Source of the DNA: Streptomyces mirabilis
GTDB lineage: Bacteria; Actinomycetota; Actinomycetes; Streptomycetales; Streptomycetaceae
NCBI RefSeq assembly: GCF_039503195.1
Contig: NZ_JBCJKP010000001.1
Coordinates: forward strand, 1,736,001 to 1,800,000
Length of the DNA stretch: 64,000 nucleotides
Direction: 5' to 3'
The notes below the pieces were generated by a model that did no database searches, was not told where the DNA came from, and worked only from the letters and a program-made list of their open reading frames with translations. Made by a program: the position numbers and the translations under genes. Positions 35,001 to 42,120 of the stretch are shown one piece after another (position 1 is the first letter of the stretch; each line of letters starts with the position of its first letter).

Positions 35001-35971
35001 GGGCAAGGGACCCGCTGGCCGAGGAGAGGAAACCCCTTACGGGAGAGGGGGAGTTCACCTTCGCGGTCGAGGTGGTCTCCGAGGGGTCCGGCGCGTCCGC
35101 CCTGTGCGTGGCGGGAACCGCACGGGCGGCGGCGACACCGTCCCACGCCTCCGGGCTCGCCCCGCTGGACGGCGCGCTGACCCGGTGCGGCGAGTACGTG
35201 CCTGGCGCCGAGTTCTACCGGCGGGCGGAGGCCCGCGGGTACTCCGTCGCCCCGGCGCTGCGCACCGTACGGCAGGTGTGGCGACGGGAGGGCGAGGCGG
35301 TGGCGCGGTTGCACGCGCCCTCGGGTGCGGCGAGCGGCGCTCTGGAGGCCGGTCTGCTGGCCATGCTGGGAGCCTGGCCGCACTCCACGGCGGCGGACGA
35401 CCCGACGCGGGCCCATCTGCCCCTCTCCTTCGCCCGCGTCCTGCTGGCAGACGCACCCGGCGGCGAGTACTGGAGCACGGCCCGCTCGGCCCCCGAAGCC
35501 GACCGGGACCGCACCCGCTGCGATGTCCTGCTCACCGCGCCGGACGGACGCGTGCTCGCCGAGTTCGAAGGCATCGCGATGGTCCGCTCGCCGGGCCGGT
35601 CCGACGCGGCGCACCACGAACCCGACGCGATGACCGTGGCCACGGCGCCGCCGCCCGCGGCGCTTCCTCCCGTCGAGCGGGCTCCCCTGCCGAAACCGGG
35701 GGCCGACCGGTCGCGCGCCTCCCGTCCGCCCGCGGAGCGCCTCTTCATCCATACCGCGACGATGCTCGGCACCACCGTCGACCGGGTCGATCCACGGCGG
35801 TCACTGCGTGACCTGGGCCTCGACTCGCTGATGGCGACTCAGCTCAGGCGCATCCTGCACCGGGAACTCGGAGTGGATCTCCCGACCAGCCGTCTGCTGG
35901 GCAACGAGAGCGCCGCCGCCATCGCGGCCGACCTCCGCGAGGAGGCGGCGCCCGAGCCCCGGAGCCGCTGA
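32063..35971 (+). CDS. Single-module type I polyketide synthase: KS-AT-degenerate DH-ACP
   Basis: This is a 1302-residue megasynthase. KS (about 1-430) has Cys in DTACSSSL (about 175) and His in VEAHGTGT and KTNIGHAEAAAG. AT (about 540-840) has the Ser in GHSMGE (about 634) and VASHS where the YASH/HAFH specificity motif lies, closer to methylmalonyl-type. A double-hotdog region (about 890-1190) lacks the HxxxGxxxxP motif and the catalytic Asp, so it is an inactive DH or template domain. ACP has the phosphopantetheine Ser in LGLDSLMA (about 1255). KR, ER and TE are absent. GTG 32063 follows AGGAAGG. The protein probably acts once or iteratively to make an unreduced beta-keto chain released by partner enzymes. 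Confidence 0.92.
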   Translation: MNTVEPIAIIGMGCRFPGAPGVEEFWKLLESNTDAVVPVPRDRFDVAAWYDPRPGTPDRLISRHGGFLDGVFDFDAAFFGISPREARTMDPQQRLLLHVVWEAFEDAGIPPSTVRGSGTGVFVGQATAEYGDATGPSATADVRAIAGSRLRAVTAGRVSHAFDLRGPSLVLDTACSSSLVALHSARQSLLTGECELAVAAGVNTILTPTDAVAYSQGRMLAPDGRCKFGDSSANGFVRSEGVGTVLLKRLSDALADGDPVHALLLGSAVTNDGDGSGLLLQPAVSGQVAMVRSAWRSAGVSGSQVDYVEAHGTGTTVGDGVELRALAEALGAEDSAGAPLLVGSVKTNIGHAEAAAGIAGLIKTVLVAKHRTVPASLHLESPQPQLTEPGFPVTVADRNTPLRPRGDRAVLGVSSFGLSGTNAHAVIGEYVPEAAARPDTDTPRSAEDAGPHLLVLSARTPTALRRLAARHAEHLGPDGPGRGHRLRDICRSAATGRDAHPFRLWAVGHSHDALADVLRALAADEPTPDGGMHEAGFDGPREVAFVFSGQGSQWRGMGRELLRTSDAFRAALTECDAAVREELGWSVVDLLLDDGAEFADAVERVQPALWAVEVALAAHWRGMGVEPDLVVGHSMGEAVAACVAGALSVRDAARVICRRSSLMQRLAGRGAMLATELSPAEAHELVAAYGDDVCVAVENSPSATVLAGDAVVLDKIAGELERRAVLCRRVKVNVASHSPLMDEIRDDLLARLADVEPAPSRTEMVSTVRCASVRGSDLDAAYWVDNLRRPVRFAETVRQLAETRDVIFVEVSPHPLLAQAIDDVQSAAGVAPKVVTTLVRLQSEATATARAMGRAFSLGARVDWRRWYGDDKRRIPLPLYTWDAEDHRVESVPSTVPVRLYERQVLLSRLGIADLDTGVSVRGLSPVPPAVFLQAVAEAVRDLIGEGPVELLDTRIGDGLPLLSDAPRTTVRIRLDRSAGARDPLAEERKPLTGEGEFTFAVEVVSEGSGASALCVAGTARAAATPSHASGLAPLDGALTRCGEYVPGAEFYRRAEARGYSVAPALRTVRQVWRREGEAVARLHAPSGAASGALEAGLLAMLGAWPHSTAADDPTRAHLPLSFARVLLADAPGGEYWSTARSAPEADRDRTRCDVLLTAPDGRVLAEFEGIAMVRSPGRSDAAHHEPDAMTVATAPPPAALPPVERAPLPKPGADRSRASRPPAERLFIHTATMLGTTVDRVDPRRSLRDLGLDSLMATQLRRILHRELGVDLPTSRLLGNESAAAIAADLREEAAPEPRSR

Positions 35972-36000
35972 GGCCTGTCCCGGCGACCAGGTCGCCTTCA

Positions 36001-36049
36001 GCCGGAGCGGTCGTACCGCGCGCACCACACGCGGTACGACCGCTCCGGC
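36001..36049 (+). terminator. Very strong hairpin after the PKS gene
   Basis: A perfect 20-bp stem (GCCGGAGCGGTCGTACCGCG and its complement) encloses a nine-base loop, 29 bp after the PKS stop. Confidence 0.85.
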
Positions 36050-36099
36050 GTTCAACGCGTCACGTACCGCACCTAGAACCGCAATACATTAATGGACTA

Positions 36100-36109
36100 C
36101 GGTATACCG
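36100..36109. promoter_or_regulatory. Palindrome upstream of the TetR gene
   Basis: CGGTATACCG is a perfect 10-bp palindrome in an AT-richer patch 108 bp before the TetR start, followed by a partial second half-site (ATACGG). A TetR autoregulatory operator is plausible. Confidence 0.45.
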
Positions 36110-36217
36110 ATACGGTCGCCGTGGACCCGGTCTCTTGGCACGACGGTAGGGATGCCCGTCGTCGACTCCGAAGGTTCGCGGAGACGTCCGGTCGGAGCCG
36201 AGAGAAAGAGAGAGCCG

Positions 36218-36874
36218 ATGACGGTTGAGAATTCCCAGCCCGTACGTCCCCCCGGCCGGCGGGAACGGAGCAGGCAGCGCATGCACGACCGCCTGTACGC
36301 GGCAGCTCTGGAGCTCTTCGCCGAGCAGGGGTACGAACGCACGACGATCGACCAGATCGCGGAACGCGCCGATGTCGCCCGGGGAACGTTCTTCAATCAC
36401 TTCCAGCGCAAGGAAGACGTCGTCACGACGTGGGCGGAGCAGCGCCAGGACGACCTGCGGACCTTCATGGACAAGTCGCTCTCGCACAAGGACGACGACG
36501 CCACCGTCCAGTTGGAGCGGTGCATGGCTGCCCTGGCCGATTTCAACGAAGCGGAGCCGGACCTCACCCGGGTGATGCTGACCGCCTGGGTCAGGTCGGG
36601 CCAGCCCCTCCTCGAGGAGCCCGACTACGCGGGGCACGTCTTCACCCGGGTCATCACGATGGGGCAGACCCGCGGGGACATCGCCCGCGACATCGACCCG
36701 GTGGTGGCGGGCAACATGCTGCGCGACGCCTATCTGGGGCTTCTCTACCGGTGGACGCAGGCCGCCGACGGCAGGGCCCCCCTGCACGTCGAACTGCGCG
36801 CCCTCCTGCGGATCGCGCTCACCGGTGTCCTTTCCTGGACCCGCACCTCGAACGCGCCCCTCCGGGACCGCTGA
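36218..36874 (+). CDS. TetR-family regulator, first of two flanking the tRNA-Gly
   Basis: This is a 218-residue regulator with HTH TTIDQIAERADVARGTFFNHF (split around residues 43-63) and a helical effector domain. ATG 36218 (MTVENSQ) follows a purine-rich GAGAAAGAGAGAG. It lies directly downstream of the PKS terminator in the same orientation and is a candidate pathway regulator. A palindrome precedes it. It ends 21 bp before a bidirectional hairpin that it shares with the convergent tRNA gene. Confidence 0.88.
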   Translation: MTVENSQPVRPPGRRERSRQRMHDRLYAAALELFAEQGYERTTIDQIAERADVARGTFFNHFQRKEDVVTTWAEQRQDDLRTFMDKSLSHKDDDATVQLERCMAALADFNEAEPDLTRVMLTAWVRSGQPLLEEPDYAGHVFTRVITMGQTRGDIARDIDPVVAGNMLRDAYLGLLYRWTQAADGRAPLHVELRALLRIALTGVLSWTRTSNAPLRDR

Positions 36875-36895
36875 CAGCACCGGCCGCAACGAGCG

Positions 36896-36927
36896 AACCC
36901 CGCCTCCGGAGTACCGGAGGCGGGGTT
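36896..36927. terminator. Bidirectional hairpin between TetR and tRNA-Gly
   Basis: A perfect 14-bp stem (AACCCCGCCTCCGG and its complement) with loop AGTA lies 21 bp after the TetR stop and 3 bp after the 3' end of the leftward tRNA. It can serve both. GTT on one arm gives a short U-rich end. Confidence 0.8.
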
Positions 36928-36930
36928 CTG

Positions 36931-37003
36931 TGGAGCGCCGGGCAGGCCTTGCACCTGCATCTCCCCGCAGGAAGCGGGGCGTCTTTCCTTGGACCACCAA
37001 CGC
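36931..37003 (-). tRNA. Aberrant tRNA-Gly (anticodon TCC) with encoded CCA
   Basis: On the minus strand, the acceptor GCGTTGG pairs fully with CCGGCGC (two G-U pairs), followed by U73 and CCA. The Gly identity pairs G1-C72 and C2-G71 are present. The D stem has only three pairs. The anticodon stem CCCCG/CGGGG holds loop CTTCCTG, so position 37 is a pyrimidine and a sixth stem pair is possible. The T stem GCAGG/CCTGC is perfect, but the T loop is TGCAAGG instead of TTCRANN. Folding is convincing, yet these deviations are unusual for a decoding tRNA. A terminator hairpin follows directly. Confidence 0.8.
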
Positions 37004-37080
37004 GAGGTCGGCCGCCGAGACTTCCAGCGGTCTGCTCAAGATCGATCATAGCGCATTCCAAGCCGCCGACGGCGCACGCG

Positions 37081-37683
37081 TCAGGCGGCCGACGGTCGGG
37101 CGTACTGGAGAAGGTGGTCGGCGAGCAGGTGCAGAACCGCCTCGCTGTGCTCGCTGTTGCGGTCGACGAGCCAGGTCATGTTCAGGCCGTCGATCACCGA
37201 GTGCACGTACCGCGCGAGGATCGGCACGGGCTGCGTCCACTCGATCCCGGCGTTGTCGGCGGCCAGTTCGAGCAGGGAGGCGAAGGCGGCCAGGAAGATC
37301 TCGTACTGTCTCCTGGCGATGTGCTCGAAGCCGGGATTGCGCAGCGCGTACTGGGTGAGCTCGTAACTGATCTGATGCTCGCCGGGGTTGGCCTCGAACC
37401 CCTTCCAGAACGCGTGCAGGCTGTCGAGGACGCTGTCGCGGATGTCCCGGTGCGGCGCGAACAGGCCCCGGACCTCGGCGACGTAGCGCTCGGTCAGGGT
37501 CTCGGTGACGCGTTCGAGGAGCTGCGCCCTGGAGTCGAAGCAGTAGTGGAAGGCCCCGAGGGTCATACCGGCCTCGTTGACGATCGCACGGGTGGTGGCC
37601 TTGGCCACGCCGTCACGCGTCATGACCCGGATCGCGGCCTCGAGGAGCTCGGCCCTCCGGTCGCTCGCCGCCATACGGGACAC
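37081..37683 (-). CDS. TetR-family regulator, second
   Basis: This is a 200-residue repressor with HTH ATTRAIVNEAGMTLGAFHYC (about residues 28-47). I chose GTG 37683 because AGGGGAG lies just upstream; an ATG three codons later (37674) and a longer frame to 37782 are alternatives, the latter covering half the operator. It is divergent from the SMP-30/SDR/PLP operon, with a perfect 13-bp inverted repeat between them, and very probably represses that operon and itself. Confidence 0.88.
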   Translation of the reverse strand: MSRMAASDRRAELLEAAIRVMTRDGVAKATTRAIVNEAGMTLGAFHYCFDSRAQLLERVTETLTERYVAEVRGLFAPHRDIRDSVLDSLHAFWKGFEANPGEHQISYELTQYALRNPGFEHIARRQYEIFLAAFASLLELAADNAGIEWTQPVPILARYVHSVIDGLNMTWLVDRNSEHSEAVLHLLADHLLQYARPSAA

Positions 37684-37770
37684 ACGATCTCCCCTCTTCA
37701 CCTGCGGGTTCGTCCGCCAGGATAGCCAGACCCACCGACCGCGCGTCGGTTCGGAGCGCGGATCCGCAGA

Positions 37771-37807
37771 GAAGTAAGTCAAGCGTCCAAGACTCTTGAC
37801 TTACTTC
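37771..37807. promoter_or_regulatory. Perfect 13-bp inverted repeat operator for the second TetR
   Basis: GAAGTAAGTCAAG (37771-37783), 11 bases, then CTTGACTTACTTC (37795-37807). CTTGACTTACTT-type arms are typical of TetR operators and could also supply the -35 TTGACT of the rightward promoter. Confidence 0.82.
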
Positions 37808-37868
37808 CGCGCGGTGGGCGACCGTAGCGGAACCCGACGCCTGGCACGAGCCCCCTCAGGAGGCGGAA

Positions 37869-38843
37869 GTGCGACCGCAAGCCACTGTCGTTCTGGACGG
37901 ATTCGGCACGCTGGAGTCCCTGCGCTGGCACGACGGCGCGCTGTGGTTCTGCGACTTCGCCCACGGGACGGTGCACCGCTGGGACACCCTCGGGGAGCCG
38001 GAGACTGTGCTGGAGGTCCCCGGCCGGGCGGGCGGCCTCGGCTGGCTGCCCGACGGGCGGATGCTGGTCGTCTCGATGGACGGACGCCGCGTCCACCGCC
38101 AGGAACCGGACGGCTCCCTGGTCGTGCACGCGGACCTCGGCGACATCGCAGGCGGCCCGGTCAACGACATGCTCGTCGACGGGCAGGGCCGCGCCTACGT
38201 GGGCAATTTCGGCTTCGACTACCACGGCTTCGTCCGACAGCGGCCCAACGCCATGCTCTACGCACCGCCGGGCCCACCCACGGCCCCGCTCGCCTGCCTG
38301 TCACCCGAAGGCGAACTGCTGGGCCTGAGCGAGCCGTTGGTGTTCCCCAACGGCTGCTTCCTCCTCGACGAGGGGCGGACCCTGCTGGTCGCCGAGACAC
38401 TGGCGATGCGGCTCACCGCGCTGCCGGTGCTGCCGGACGGACGGCTCGGCCCGCCGCGCCCCTGGGCTCCGCTGGCCCCGGCCTGGCTGTGGAGGTCCCT
38501 CAACAGTCCCGGGCTGCGTGGCCGGATCACCCGGCGGGTCTCGTCCCTGCTGGACCACCAGGCGATCGCCGACCGCTCCGACACCCCCATCGCCCCGGAC
38601 GGCATCGCACCGGGCAAGGACGGCACGGCCTGGGTCGCCAACGCGCTGCGCGGCGAGTGCGTCCGGGTCGGCCCCGGGGGCACGATCCTGGACCGCGTCG
38701 CCACCAGCCAACGTACGCTCAGCTGCCTGGTCGCGGGCCCGCGCGGTGACACCCTGTACGCCGCCACCGTCCCCACCGACGACCCGGAGCGCGCGGCACA
38801 GCTCGACGGCGCACGGCTGGAGGCGTACGTCCTGCCGTCCTGA
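37869..38843 (+). CDS. SMP-30/gluconolactonase-type beta-propeller protein
   Basis: This is a 324-residue six-bladed propeller protein of the SMP-30/strictosidine-synthase-like superfamily, with repeated GLGWLPDGRMLVVS and GGPVNDMLVDGQGRAYVGNFG segments. The metal-ligand pattern (N of GPVNDM, N of VFPNGCFL, D of IAPDGIAPG) supports a lactonase fold. Family members open lactones. GTG 37869 follows AGGAGG at five bases. It heads the rightward operon controlled by the divergent TetR. It may hydrolyse a lactone made by, or sensed in, the locus. Confidence 0.88.
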   Translation: MRPQATVVLDGFGTLESLRWHDGALWFCDFAHGTVHRWDTLGEPETVLEVPGRAGGLGWLPDGRMLVVSMDGRRVHRQEPDGSLVVHADLGDIAGGPVNDMLVDGQGRAYVGNFGFDYHGFVRQRPNAMLYAPPGPPTAPLACLSPEGELLGLSEPLVFPNGCFLLDEGRTLLVAETLAMRLTALPVLPDGRLGPPRPWAPLAPAWLWRSLNSPGLRGRITRRVSSLLDHQAIADRSDTPIAPDGIAPGKDGTAWVANALRGECVRVGPGGTILDRVATSQRTLSCLVAGPRGDTLYAATVPTDDPERAAQLDGARLEAYVLPS

Positions 38844-39049
38844 CCGCGGACGCACGGGCCCTCCCCGACGGCCGACCCGCCCCCTTCGCTCGCGGACACG
38901 CGCACTGCGTCCACGGGGCCATCCCCCGCCCGCCTCCCGGGAGTTCACATGCACGGACATCGAACGGGCGACGGCGCCCACGACACTCCGTACGGCGCCC
39001 ACGTCGGCACCTCGTACGGCAGCGGCGGCGCATGCCAGGGGAGGCCGCG

Positions 39050-39880
39050 ATGAGCGTGGTCCTGGTGACCGGCGCGGCCAGTGGCATCGGCGCCGCCACC
39101 GCGCGCGAGGCGGTGCGCCGCGGCCATCGGGTCGCCCTCGCCGACATCGATCTGGCCGGTGCCACCCGCCTCGCCGACCGACTCGGCCCCGCCGCCTGCG
39201 CGATCCCCCTCGACATCCGTGACCAGGACGCCTGGGAGGAGGCCTTCGACGCCGCCGCGGCCCGGCTCGGCCCCGTCGAGGTTCTCGTCAACAACGCCGG
39301 GATCATCCACACGGGATACGCACGCCAGTTGTCCCTGGAACAGCACCGCCACATGGTCGAGGTCAACCTGCTCGGCCCGATGACCGGGACGCTGACCGCG
39401 CTGCCCCGGATGCGCGCCCAGGGGCACGGGCACATCATCACCGTCTGCAGCATGAGCGCGTTCCTGCCGCTGCCCGGCTACACCACCTACGGCGCGACCA
39501 AGCACGGGCTGCGCGCCTTCCACCACAGCGTGGCGATCGAGGAGCGAGGCGGACCGGTGACGTTCAGCATCATCCACCCGCCCGGCACCCGGACGCCGAT
39601 GCTGGAGCAGGAGATGGCCGACCCCAGCGCGGTGATCACCTTCGCCGAGAAGCCGCTCACCCCCGAGAAGGTCGCCTCGGTCATCGTCGACGCGATCGTG
39701 AAGAAGCCGGTCGAAGTCGTCCACCCCGCCGTCGGCGGACGCGTCCAGCGGGTCGCCGGGGTGTTCCCCCGGCTGATGCGCTTCGTGATCCCCAGGGTGG
39801 CGGCCATGGCGGAACGCCGCAGTAGGAGCATCGCCCCGGCCACGGCCGTGGTGCACGAGCGAGGAGACAACAACCGATGA
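39050..39880 (+). CDS. Classical SDR oxidoreductase
   Basis: This is a 276-residue NAD(P)-dependent dehydrogenase with VTGAASGIGAAT (cofactor), NNAGI and the catalytic Ser and Tyr-x3-Lys (CSMSAFLPL, YGATKHGL). The C-terminal extension of about 60 residues with a hydrophobic Arg-rich helix (VFPRLMRFVIPRV) resembles membrane-associated retinol-dehydrogenase-like SDRs. ATG 39050 follows GGGGAGG at five bases. It overlaps the PLP-enzyme gene by 4 bp. A 206-bp gap separates it from the lactonase-like gene. Confidence 0.9.
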   Translation: MSVVLVTGAASGIGAATAREAVRRGHRVALADIDLAGATRLADRLGPAACAIPLDIRDQDAWEEAFDAAAARLGPVEVLVNNAGIIHTGYARQLSLEQHRHMVEVNLLGPMTGTLTALPRMRAQGHGHIITVCSMSAFLPLPGYTTYGATKHGLRAFHHSVAIEERGGPVTFSIIHPPGTRTPMLEQEMADPSAVITFAEKPLTPEKVASVIVDAIVKKPVEVVHPAVGGRVQRVAGVFPRLMRFVIPRVAAMAERRSRSIAPATAVVHERGDNNR

Positions 39881-41103
39881 CCACCGACACCACCCCGGCC
39901 CGGTCCGCCCCCGCGGAACAGGGGCGCTACGACCGGTTGCGGGCGGCGACCGCGGGCCTGGAGCCGCCCTTCGGCGTCATCGATCTGGACGCCTTCGACG
40001 CCAACGCCGTCGACCTCGAACGCCGCGCGGGCGGCAAACCGATACGGCTCGCGAGCAAGTCGCTGCGCTCGCGCGCCCTCATCCGCCGGGCTCTCGCCCG
40101 CCCCGGGTTCCAGGGCGTCCTCGGCTTCACGCTGCCCGAAGCCCTGTGGCTGGCCGAGGAGTTCGAGGACGTCGTCGTCGGCTACCCGACCACCGACGCC
40201 ACCGCGCTGCGCCGGCTGGCCGCCGACGAACGGCTCGCCTCCCGGATCACCCTGATGGTGGACTGCGTCGAGCACCTCGACCTCGTGGATGCCGCGACCG
40301 GCCCCCGGCAGACCCGCGTCCGCGTCTGCCTTGAACTGGACGCCGCCCTGCGACTGGCGGGCGGCCGTCTCCACCTCGGGCCGCGCAGGTCCCCGGTGCA
40401 CACGCCGCGGGAGGCGGCCGCGTTCGCCCACGAGGTCGCGGCCCGTCCGGGCTTCGAACTGGCCGGGATCATGGGGTACGAGGGCCAGGTCGCCGGCCTC
40501 GGCGACAACCAGCCCGGCTCACTGCTCAAGCGGGCCGTCGTGCGCGCGATGCAGCGTTCCTCCGTCGAGGAACTGCGCCACCGACGGGAGGCCGCGGTCG
40601 CCGCCGTACGTGCCGTCACCCCGCTGCGGTTCGTCAACGGCGGCGGCACCGGCAGCCTGGAGACCACCACGCGGGAGGATGCCGTGACCGAACTCGCGGC
40701 GGGCTCCGGCCTGTACGGTCCCGGGCTCTTCGACTTCTACCGGTCCTTCCGGCCCGTCCCCGCCGCGTACTTCGTCCTGCCCGTCGTACGCCGCCCCTCC
40801 CCGAAGATCGCGACGCTCCTGGGCGGCGGATGGATCGCGTCAGGGCCACCCGGCAAGGACCGGCTGCCCACCCTGGCCTGGCCTCCCGGCCTGCGCGTCA
40901 CCGCCACCGAAGCGGCGGGCGAGGTGCAGACCCCGCTGCTCGGCAAGCCCGCGCAGGCCCTGCGCATCGGCGACCGGGTGTGGCTGCGGCACGCCAAGGC
41001 CGGTGAACTGTGCGAGCGGGTCGGCGAACTCCACCTGGTCAGCGGCGGCGAGGTGGTCGACACCGTACCGACGTACCGGGGCGAGGGCCGGCACTTCCTG
41101 TGA
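39877..41103 (+). CDS. Fold-type III PLP enzyme (alanine racemase/D-threonine aldolase-like)
   Basis: This is a 408-residue enzyme with an N-terminal TIM barrel whose Schiff-base Lys lies in RLASKSLRSRAL (about residue 58) and a C-terminal beta domain ending in PTYRGEGRHFL. GFTLPEALWL and FVNGGGTGSLETT (phosphate-binding region) fit D-threonine-aldolase/D-serine-dehydratase-like proteins. It may make or break a beta-hydroxy amino acid, or racemise one. The 4-bp overlap with the preceding SDR implies paired expression. Confidence 0.87.
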   Translation: MTTDTTPARSAPAEQGRYDRLRAATAGLEPPFGVIDLDAFDANAVDLERRAGGKPIRLASKSLRSRALIRRALARPGFQGVLGFTLPEALWLAEEFEDVVVGYPTTDATALRRLAADERLASRITLMVDCVEHLDLVDAATGPRQTRVRVCLELDAALRLAGGRLHLGPRRSPVHTPREAAAFAHEVAARPGFELAGIMGYEGQVAGLGDNQPGSLLKRAVVRAMQRSSVEELRHRREAAVAAVRAVTPLRFVNGGGTGSLETTTREDAVTELAAGSGLYGPGLFDFYRSFRPVPAAYFVLPVVRRPSPKIATLLGGGWIASGPPGKDRLPTLAWPPGLRVTATEAAGEVQTPLLGKPAQALRIGDRVWLRHAKAGELCERVGELHLVSGGEVVDTVPTYRGEGRHFL

Positions 41104-41131
41104 CGGCCCGTCCTCCGGGCAAGGTGACACC

Positions 41132-41902
41132 ATGACCCGCATCACCGACCGCACCGTCCTCATCGTCGGTGCCTCCTCGGGCATCGGCGCGGAGGTCGCA
41201 CGCCGACTCGCGCACAACGGCAACCGGCTGGTCATCACGGCACGGCGCGCGCCCGAACTCGCCTCCGTGGCCGAGGAGATCCGAACCGCGGGCAGCGCCT
41301 GCCGGGACATCGCGGCGGACGCCCTGGACCCGGGGGCGGCCTCCGCCGTGGTGGCCGCGTGCGTCGCGGAGTACGGATCCGTCGACATCGCGCTCCTCAA
41401 CGCAGGCCAAGGACCGGACATGTCCATGGACCAGGTCACCGTGGCCGACATCGCACGGATCACGGCCCTGAACTACGACGTCGTCGTCCACTACCTCGTC
41501 CCCCTGATCGCACAGATGAAGACCCAGCGCGACGGAGGACTGATCGCCCACACCAACTCGCTGGCCGGCCTGATGGGCATCCCCCGCCAGGGTCCCTACT
41601 CCGCCGCGAAGGCCGCTGCCCGCACCCTCATCGACACCGCACGCGTCGAACTCGCGCCCCACGGCATCCGGTTCACCACCGTCCACCCGGGCTTCGTCGC
41701 AACCGACCGCGTCGGCGCCGACGGTCTCCCCAAGCCCTTCCGAGTCAGCCAGAACCGCGCGGCACGACACGTCGTACGCGCCCTGGAAAGAGAACCGGCA
41801 CAGGCGTACTTCCCCTGGACCACGACAACTCTGGTCCGCACCCTGCGCACCCTCCCCACGCCGCTCTCCGCCCTGATACTCCGAAAGCTGGCCTCGAGCT
41901 AG
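41132..41902 (+). CDS. Classical SDR oxidoreductase
   Basis: This is a 256-residue short-chain dehydrogenase with VGASSGIGAEVARR, LNAGQG (in place of NNAG), active-site Ser in TNSLAGLMG and YSAAKAAAR. ATG 41132 follows AAGGTGA. It lies 28 bp after the PLP-enzyme gene in the same operon. It ends with a Thr/Leu-rich segment near TLVRTLRTLPTPL that may associate with membranes. The substrate is unknown. Confidence 0.9.
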   Translation: MTRITDRTVLIVGASSGIGAEVARRLAHNGNRLVITARRAPELASVAEEIRTAGSACRDIAADALDPGAASAVVAACVAEYGSVDIALLNAGQGPDMSMDQVTVADIARITALNYDVVVHYLVPLIAQMKTQRDGGLIAHTNSLAGLMGIPRQGPYSAAKAAARTLIDTARVELAPHGIRFTTVHPGFVATDRVGADGLPKPFRVSQNRAARHVVRALEREPAQAYFPWTTTTLVRTLRTLPTPLSALILRKLASS

Positions 41903-41921
41903 AGGTGGGAGCGACTTCAGC

Positions 41922-42107
41922 ATGATCCTCGTCGACGCGGACAGCGGCGAGGAGGTCGAGCCCGTCGTCGTCGACGCCAGGACCGGCCGCCGGCTCGACG
42001 ACAGCGACGCCTTCGTCTTCACAGCGGGCCCGGCGGCGAGCCCCGCCCCTGCGCGACCGCTACCCGAACGGGTCGAAGACGCAGAGGTGAGCGGCCTCGG
42101 CGGCTGA
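41922..42107 (+). CDS. Small acidic hypothetical protein
   Basis: This 61-residue acidic protein begins MILVDADSGEEVEPVVVDAR and contains a short repeat-like VDARTGRRLDDSD. It has a moderate GGTGGGAGCG upstream and lies 19 bp after the SDR gene on the same strand. No family is recognised. Codon bias fits the strand, but at this length the call is tentative. Confidence 0.45.
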   Translation: MILVDADSGEEVEPVVVDARTGRRLDDSDAFVFTAGPAASPAPARPLPERVEDAEVSGLGG

Positions 42108-42120
42108 ACGCCGCGACCGC

